This document shows, one piece after another, positions 13,703-16,885 of a DNA stretch of 16,885 nt. Origin of the DNA: Clostridia bacterium. GTDB lineage: Bacteria; Bacillota_A; Clostridia; Christensenellales; UBA1750. The DNA lies in NCBI GenBank assembly GCA_017413675.1, contig JAFPSR010000062.1, positions 1 to 16,885 of the forward strand. The letters run 5' to 3'. The notes under the pieces are model-generated. The model did not search any database and was not told where the DNA came from. It saw only the letters and a list, made by a program, of their open reading frames with translations. How positions within the stretch are numbered: position 1 is the first letter of the stretch; every line of letters begins with the position of its first letter. A program made the translations under genes and the position numbers.

Positions 13703-13736
13703 ACTCCCGGTTCCGATTGGGTTCGGAACCGGGAGT
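13703..13736. terminator. Bidirectional terminator between rluD and the permease
   Basis: Perfect 14-bp stem ACTCCCGGTTCCGA / TCGGAACCGGGAGT with a 6-base loop, lying between two convergent genes. The minus strand continues TCTTTTATCT and the plus strand CGTTATTCT, so it should serve the permease better than rluD, though the long GC-rich stem may stop both. Confidence 0.9.
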
Positions 13737-13759
13737 CGTTATTCTGCTTAAGCAGGTTA

Positions 13760-15121
13760 CTACTTGGTGAAGTTTGTGACCTTCTCTACATCGGCGGGAG
13801 TGAATTCGTAATCTTTTCCGGGAAGGATGGCATTGAGCACGATGCCGACGATGGCGGCAATGGCCAGGCCGGAAAGATTGATTGCGATGGAGCCGATATG
13901 GAAGACGATTCCCTGTGCGTCACCGGTCCCGTACTTGATGCCGATGGCCAGGACCAGGATGAGAGCAGCGATCAGGACGTTGCGGCTCTTCATGAAGTCT
14001 ACCTTGTTCTCCACGACATTCCGTACGCCGACGGCGGAAATCATTCCGTACAGGATCAGGCTCACGCCGCCCATGGTAGCGGTCGGCATGGAAACGATGA
14101 TAGCGGCAATCTTCGGGCAGAAGCTGAGCACTGCAGCAAAGATGGCAGCCAGGCGGATTACGCGGGGATCATAGACTCTGGAAAGTGCGAGGACGCCGGT
14201 ATTTTCGCCGTAGGTCGTGTTGGCGGGAGCGCCGAACATGGCGGCCAGAGCGGTGGCAAGGCCGTCACCCAGCAGGGTGCGGTGCAGGCCGGGATCCTGA
14301 ACAAAGTTGCTGTTGGTGGTGGAAGAGATCGCACAGATATCGCCGATATGCTCGACCATGGTAGCCAGGGCGATCGGCATGATGGTGATCACGGCAGTGA
14401 TGAGCATTCCGCCGTCAAATTCCGCCCCGAAGATAGAGAAGGCGGTGTCGCCCCACTTGAAGGGGAGGCCGATCCAGGCGGCTTCGCTCACATTCTTAAC
14501 CAATGCTTCGCGGGAAGCGGGATCCACGATCATGGATACCACATAGCTGACAACAACACCGAGGAGAATCGGGATGATGCGGATCATGCCCTTGCCCCAG
14601 ATATTGAAGATGATGACTGCAAGAATGGCGGCAAGTGCAACAATCCAGTTGGCGCTGCAGCTGCTGATGGCGGTTCCCGACAGGGTAAGGCCGATGGCAA
14701 TGATGATCGGGCCGGTTACGATGGGCGGGAAGTACCGCATGACTTTACCGGTACCGAACAGCTTGAACAGAAGGGCAAGCACCAGGTACAGAAGTCCTGC
14801 GCAGGCTACGCCGAAACTGGAGTAGGTCAGGGGGATGTTGGCACCGGATGCCGTGACCAGACCGTAGGCACCGAGGAAAGCAAAGGAAGAACCCAGGAAG
14901 GCGGGTACCTTACGCTTGGTAATCAGGTGGAACAAAAGAGTTCCCAGACCTGCAAACAGCAGGGTTGCGGAAACACTCAGTCCTGTGATGGCCGGAACCA
15001 GTACGGTAGCTCCGAACATAGCGAACATGTGCTGGAATCCCAGGAGCAGCATTCTGGGATAGCCAAGTGTACGGGCGTCCCGGATACCCTCGGCGGGAAT
15101 TTGGTTTTTTTCTTTCGCCAT
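13760..15121 (-). CDS. uraA: Uracil-xanthine permease (NCS2, UraA/PyrP-like)
   Basis: A 453-aa membrane protein with about 14 hydrophobic segments, typical of the nucleobase:cation symporter-2 family. It begins GFQHMFAMFGATVLVP (28-43), with the conserved His31 of UraA, then TLLFHLITKRKVPAFLGSSFAF, a block typical of the uracil branch. Functional residues expected from E. coli UraA are present: Glu257 in MVEHIGD and Glu306 in TTYGENTGV. It should import uracil with protons; xanthine cannot be excluded. The start at 15121 has AGGAG eight bases upstream; the longer frame reads into the leader and promoter. In Bacillus pyrP lies downstream of ylyB and pyrR in the same direction; here pyrR is missing and the gene points the other way. 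Its leader suggests attenuation. Confidence 0.93.
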   Translation of the reverse strand: MAKEKNQIPAEGIRDARTLGYPRMLLLGFQHMFAMFGATVLVPAITGLSVSATLLFAGLGTLLFHLITKRKVPAFLGSSFAFLGAYGLVTASGANIPLTYSSFGVACAGLLYLVLALLFKLFGTGKVMRYFPPIVTGPIIIAIGLTLSGTAISSCSANWIVALAAILAVIIFNIWGKGMIRIIPILLGVVVSYVVSMIVDPASREALVKNVSEAAWIGLPFKWGDTAFSIFGAEFDGGMLITAVITIMPIALATMVEHIGDICAISSTTNSNFVQDPGLHRTLLGDGLATALAAMFGAPANTTYGENTGVLALSRVYDPRVIRLAAIFAAVLSFCPKIAAIIVSMPTATMGGVSLILYGMISAVGVRNVVENKVDFMKSRNVLIAALILVLAIGIKYGTGDAQGIVFHIGSIAINLSGLAIAAIVGIVLNAILPGKDYEFTPADVEKVTNFTK

Positions 15122-15149
15122 GAATATTCTCCTCTCCGTTTTTATACAT

Positions 15150-15188
15150 AAAGAAAAGGCATGCCCTTTTGAATCCCGGTACATGCCT
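15150..15188 (-). promoter_or_regulatory. Attenuator-like stem in the permease leader
   Basis: On the minus-strand RNA, AGGCATG (15188-15182) can pair with CATGCCT (15163-15157), followed by TTTTCTTT. A competing local hairpin, AAAAGG-GCATG-CCTTTT, shares the 3' arm. Two exclusive structures ahead of a U-rich run look like transcription attenuation. The upstream ACAGAGGAGGC only weakly recalls the PyrR-binding loop, and no purine-riboswitch consensus is seen. Confidence 0.45.
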
Positions 15189-15210
15189 CCTCTGTATCTG
15201 TATCGGGCAC

Positions 15211-15239
15211 AGTATAGCGTATGGGACGATAAATTGCAA
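15211..15239 (-). promoter_or_regulatory. Promoter of the uracil permease
   Basis: Minus strand: TTGCAA (15239-15234), 17-base spacer, TATACT (15216-15211). It predicts a leader of about 80-85 bases before the ATG. Confidence 0.7.
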
Positions 15240-15431
15240 GGTTTTGGGGAGGGGATTTTGATATTTAACAATATATGGTGGGTGAGGCCCTCCGGGGAAC
15301 GGGGTATTTCATGGGCGGCAGCGTGACCGGCCGTCACAGCCTTCCCGGGTCTGTTCAGGACAGATCCAAAGGTTTTCCATTGCTTCGGCACGGAGGGAAA
15401 GACCGGCAGAAAAAGGGAAAATTGCAAAACA
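15240..15431. other. Intergenic region between divergent permease and lepA promoters
   Basis: No coding frame with a ribosome site, no RNA gene and no repeat array recognised. It contains one small perfect dyad, GTGAC-CGGCC-GTCAC (15323-15337), of unknown role. The open frame running upstream of the permease start through this stretch has no family character and I treat it as non-coding. Confidence 0.5.
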
Positions 15432-15460
15432 TTGCAATGGGGGTAAAATCAAGTTACAAT
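15432..15460 (+). promoter_or_regulatory. Promoter of lepA with tandem ATTGCAA boxes
   Basis: TTGCAA (15432-15437), 17-base spacer, TACAAT (15455-15460). A second ATTGCAA lies exactly 10 bases upstream (15421-15427), one helical turn away. Confidence 0.7.
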
Positions 15461-15492
15461 AAAACGAACAAGTCAGACACAGAGGTGGCACT

Positions 15493-16885
15493 TTGAGTAA
15501 ACGGGATAAAATCAGAAATTTCTGTATCATTGCACATATAGATCACGGGAAATCCACACTGGCGGACCGCCTGCTGGAGAAAACCGGCGTTGTGTCCTCC
15601 CGGGACATGACGGAGCAGGTGCTGGATTCCATGGAACTGGAACGGGAACGCGGGATTACGATCAAGGCACAGGCCGTATGTCTTCCGTACAAAGCTTCGG
15701 ATGGGGAAGAGTATACGCTGAACCTGATCGACACTCCCGGCCATGTCGACTTTTCCTATGAAGTATCCAGATCCCTGGCAGCATGTGAAGGCGCCATACT
15801 GGTGGTGGATGCCACGCAGGGAGTGGAAGCGCAGACCCTGGCCAACGTCTATATGGCCCTGGAACACAACCTGGAAATCATGCCGGTCATCAATAAGATT
15901 GACCTGCCCTCCGCGCATCCGGAGGAGGTCAAAAAGGAAATCGAGGACATCATCGGGCTGGATGCCTCCGAAGCGCCGCTGATTTCTGCCAAGCAGGGGA
16001 TCAACATTGATGAGGTGCTCGAACAGATCGTGGAAAAGATCCCGTCTCCGGAAGGCAACGAGGAAGCGCCGCTCAAGGCATTGATCTTTGACAGCCTGTA
16101 TGACAATTACCGGGGCGCCATCGTCTATGTCCGCATCGTGGACGGAAGCGTCAAGGCGGGTGATATCATCCACATGATGGCAACCGGTTCGGAATTTGAA
16201 GTTGTGGACGTCGGAGTATTCCAGCCTGGGATCCTGGTCAGCCGTCCCAGCCTGCAGGCTGGGGAAGTCGGGTATATCTGCGCCTCCATCAAGGACGTGA
16301 GCCATACCCGTGTCGGGGATACCATTACCCTGGCAGCCCGGCCGGCGGCAGAACCCCTGCCGGGCTATAAGCAGGTCCTCCCGATGGTCTACTGCGGTAT
16401 CTATCCCGCAGACGGCAGTGATTACGAAGCCCTCCATGACGCTTTGGACAAACTCAAACTGAATGATGCCTCCCTGCTGTATGAAATGGAAACATCCCAG
16501 GCTTTGGGATATGGGTTCCGGTGCGGGTTCCTGGGCCTTCTGCATATGGAAGTCATCCAGGAGCGGCTGGAGCGGGAGTTTGACCTGGACCTGATTACGA
16601 CAGCCCCAAGCGTCGTGTACCGGATCGTCAAAAGCGACGGATCCGTCATCATGATCGATAATCCTTCCAACCTTCCGGATCTTTCGACCATCACGGAGAT
16701 GGAAGAGCCGATCGTCAAAGCCACCATTATGACCCCCTCCGATTATGTGGGGACGATCATGGATCTTTGCCAGTCCAAGCGCGGGGTTTTCCGCAACATG
16801 GATTATATAGAAGAAAACCGTGTCGAAATGCACTATGAACTCCCCCTCAATGAAATCATCTACGATTTCTTTGACCAGCTGAAAT
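15493..16885 (+). CDS. lepA: Translation elongation factor 4 (LepA), 3' end outside the window
   Basis: An open frame from TTG 15493 to the window edge, 464 codons of about 600. LepA/EF4 is a ribosomal GTPase that acts on elongating or initiating ribosomes and is thought to promote back-translocation or 30S maturation. The G domain is complete: G1 AHIDHGKST (14-22), G2 around RGITIKAQ (53-60), G3 DTPGHVDF (80-87), G4 NKID (134-137) and a later SAK. Domain II and the EF-G-like domains follow, and the last residues [12 protein letters not shown] belong to the LepA domain before its unique C-terminus. No ATG is available near the start; TTG is preferred because GAGGTG, a perfect anti-SD match, lies about six bases before it and the protein then begins [19 protein letters not shown], as in homologues. 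A long open frame on the opposite strand is a shadow. Confidence 0.96.
   Translation, partial: MSKRDKIRNFCIIAHIDHGKSTLADRLLEKTGVVSSRDMTEQVLDSMELERERGITIKAQAVCLPYKASDGEEYTLNLIDTPGHVDFSYEVSRSLAACEGAILVVDATQGVEAQTLANVYMALEHNLEIMPVINKIDLPSAHPEEVKKEIEDIIGLDASEAPLISAKQGINIDEVLEQIVEKIPSPEGNEEAPLKALIFDSLYDNYRGAIVYVRIVDGSVKAGDIIHMMATGSEFEVVDVGVFQPGILVSRPSLQAGEVGYICASIKDVSHTRVGDTITLAARPAAEPLPGYKQVLPMVYCGIYPADGSDYEALHDALDKLKLNDASLLYEMETSQALGYGFRCGFLGLLHMEVIQERLEREFDLDLITTAPSVVYRIVKSDGSVIMIDNPSNLPDLSTITEMEEPIVKATIMTPSDYVGTIMDLCQSKRGVFRNMDYIEENRVEMHYELPLNEIIYDFFDQLK

Noticed and set aside
13667..15151. 494-codon plus-strand frame opposite the permease
   Set aside because: Composition rich in Gly, Asp and His, as expected for the complement of a membrane protein; the minus strand has the UraA residues.
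15240..15431. Possible riboswitch or small RNA in the permease-lepA gap
   Set aside because: It contains one short dyad but no consensus I recognise, and the lepA promoter lies downstream of it.
15454..16833. 459-codon minus-strand frame opposite lepA
   Set aside because: The plus strand encodes a textbook LepA G domain from TTG 15493; the antisense frame is a shadow.
1..16885. CRISPR arrays, tRNA or rRNA genes, insertion sequences
   Set aside because: I saw no spaced direct-repeat array, no tRNA cloverleaf, no rRNA stretch and no transposase motif on either strand.

Overview
The window looks like a piece of a Clostridia-type (Bacillota) chromosome. The evidence is strong GGAGG-like ribosome sites, sigma-A promoters with 16-18 bp spacers, and above all a gene order matching the Firmicutes division block downstream of ftsZ (sigma factor - ylmE/yggS - sepF - yggT - ylmH - divIVA - lspA - ylyB/rluD - uracil permease). 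I suspect a gut or rumen Christensenellales/Oscillospirales relative, but the sequence alone does not fix the genus. Most genes use G/C-rich codons; the first ~1.1 kb is visibly more A/T-rich. Region by region: (1) 1-1127 (+) is an accessory remnant: the C-terminal part of a Fic protein, overlapping by one base the first ~136 codons of a type I restriction-modification methylase (HsdM) that is then cut off. (2) 1196-3769 (-) holds an ECF transporter S component with its own promoter and a ~125 nt leader, and a two-gene unit of an uncharacterised 98-aa protein and a type-B carboxylesterase ending in a strong terminator. (3) 3924-6386 (+) is a probable operon of a beta-helical lipoprotein with a GIN-like domain, a HAD phosphatase and a ROK fructokinase-like sugar kinase, closed by a near-ideal terminator. 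(4) 6408-13736 (+) is the core of the window: a degenerate RsbW/SpoIIAB-like anti-sigma protein, a SigB/F/G-type sigma factor, a single-span membrane protein with HlyD-like features and a long basic cytoplasmic tail, YggS, SepF, YggT, YlmH, DivIVA, LspA and an RluD-type pseudouridine synthase. Gaps are very short up to YlmH, which suggests one long transcript. (5) 13760-15239 (-) is a uracil/xanthine permease with promoter and an attenuator-like leader. It converges on rluD through a shared 14-bp terminator stem. (6) 15432-16885 (+) is the lepA promoter and most of lepA, starting at TTG and running off the end. How the parts fit: SepF and DivIVA act at the septum and poles; YggT and YlmH are their usual companions; LspA and the pseudouridine synthase are housekeeping genes often found just downstream. 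Compared with the Bacillus subtilis order, ileS is absent between divIVA and lspA, pyrR is absent after ylyB, and the permease is inverted. The most unusual feature is the head of the cluster, where an anti-sigma-like protein that has lost recognisable ATP-binding boxes sits directly before a sporulation/stress-type sigma factor, followed by a membrane protein of unknown role. That trio is my best candidate for an undescribed regulatory arrangement.
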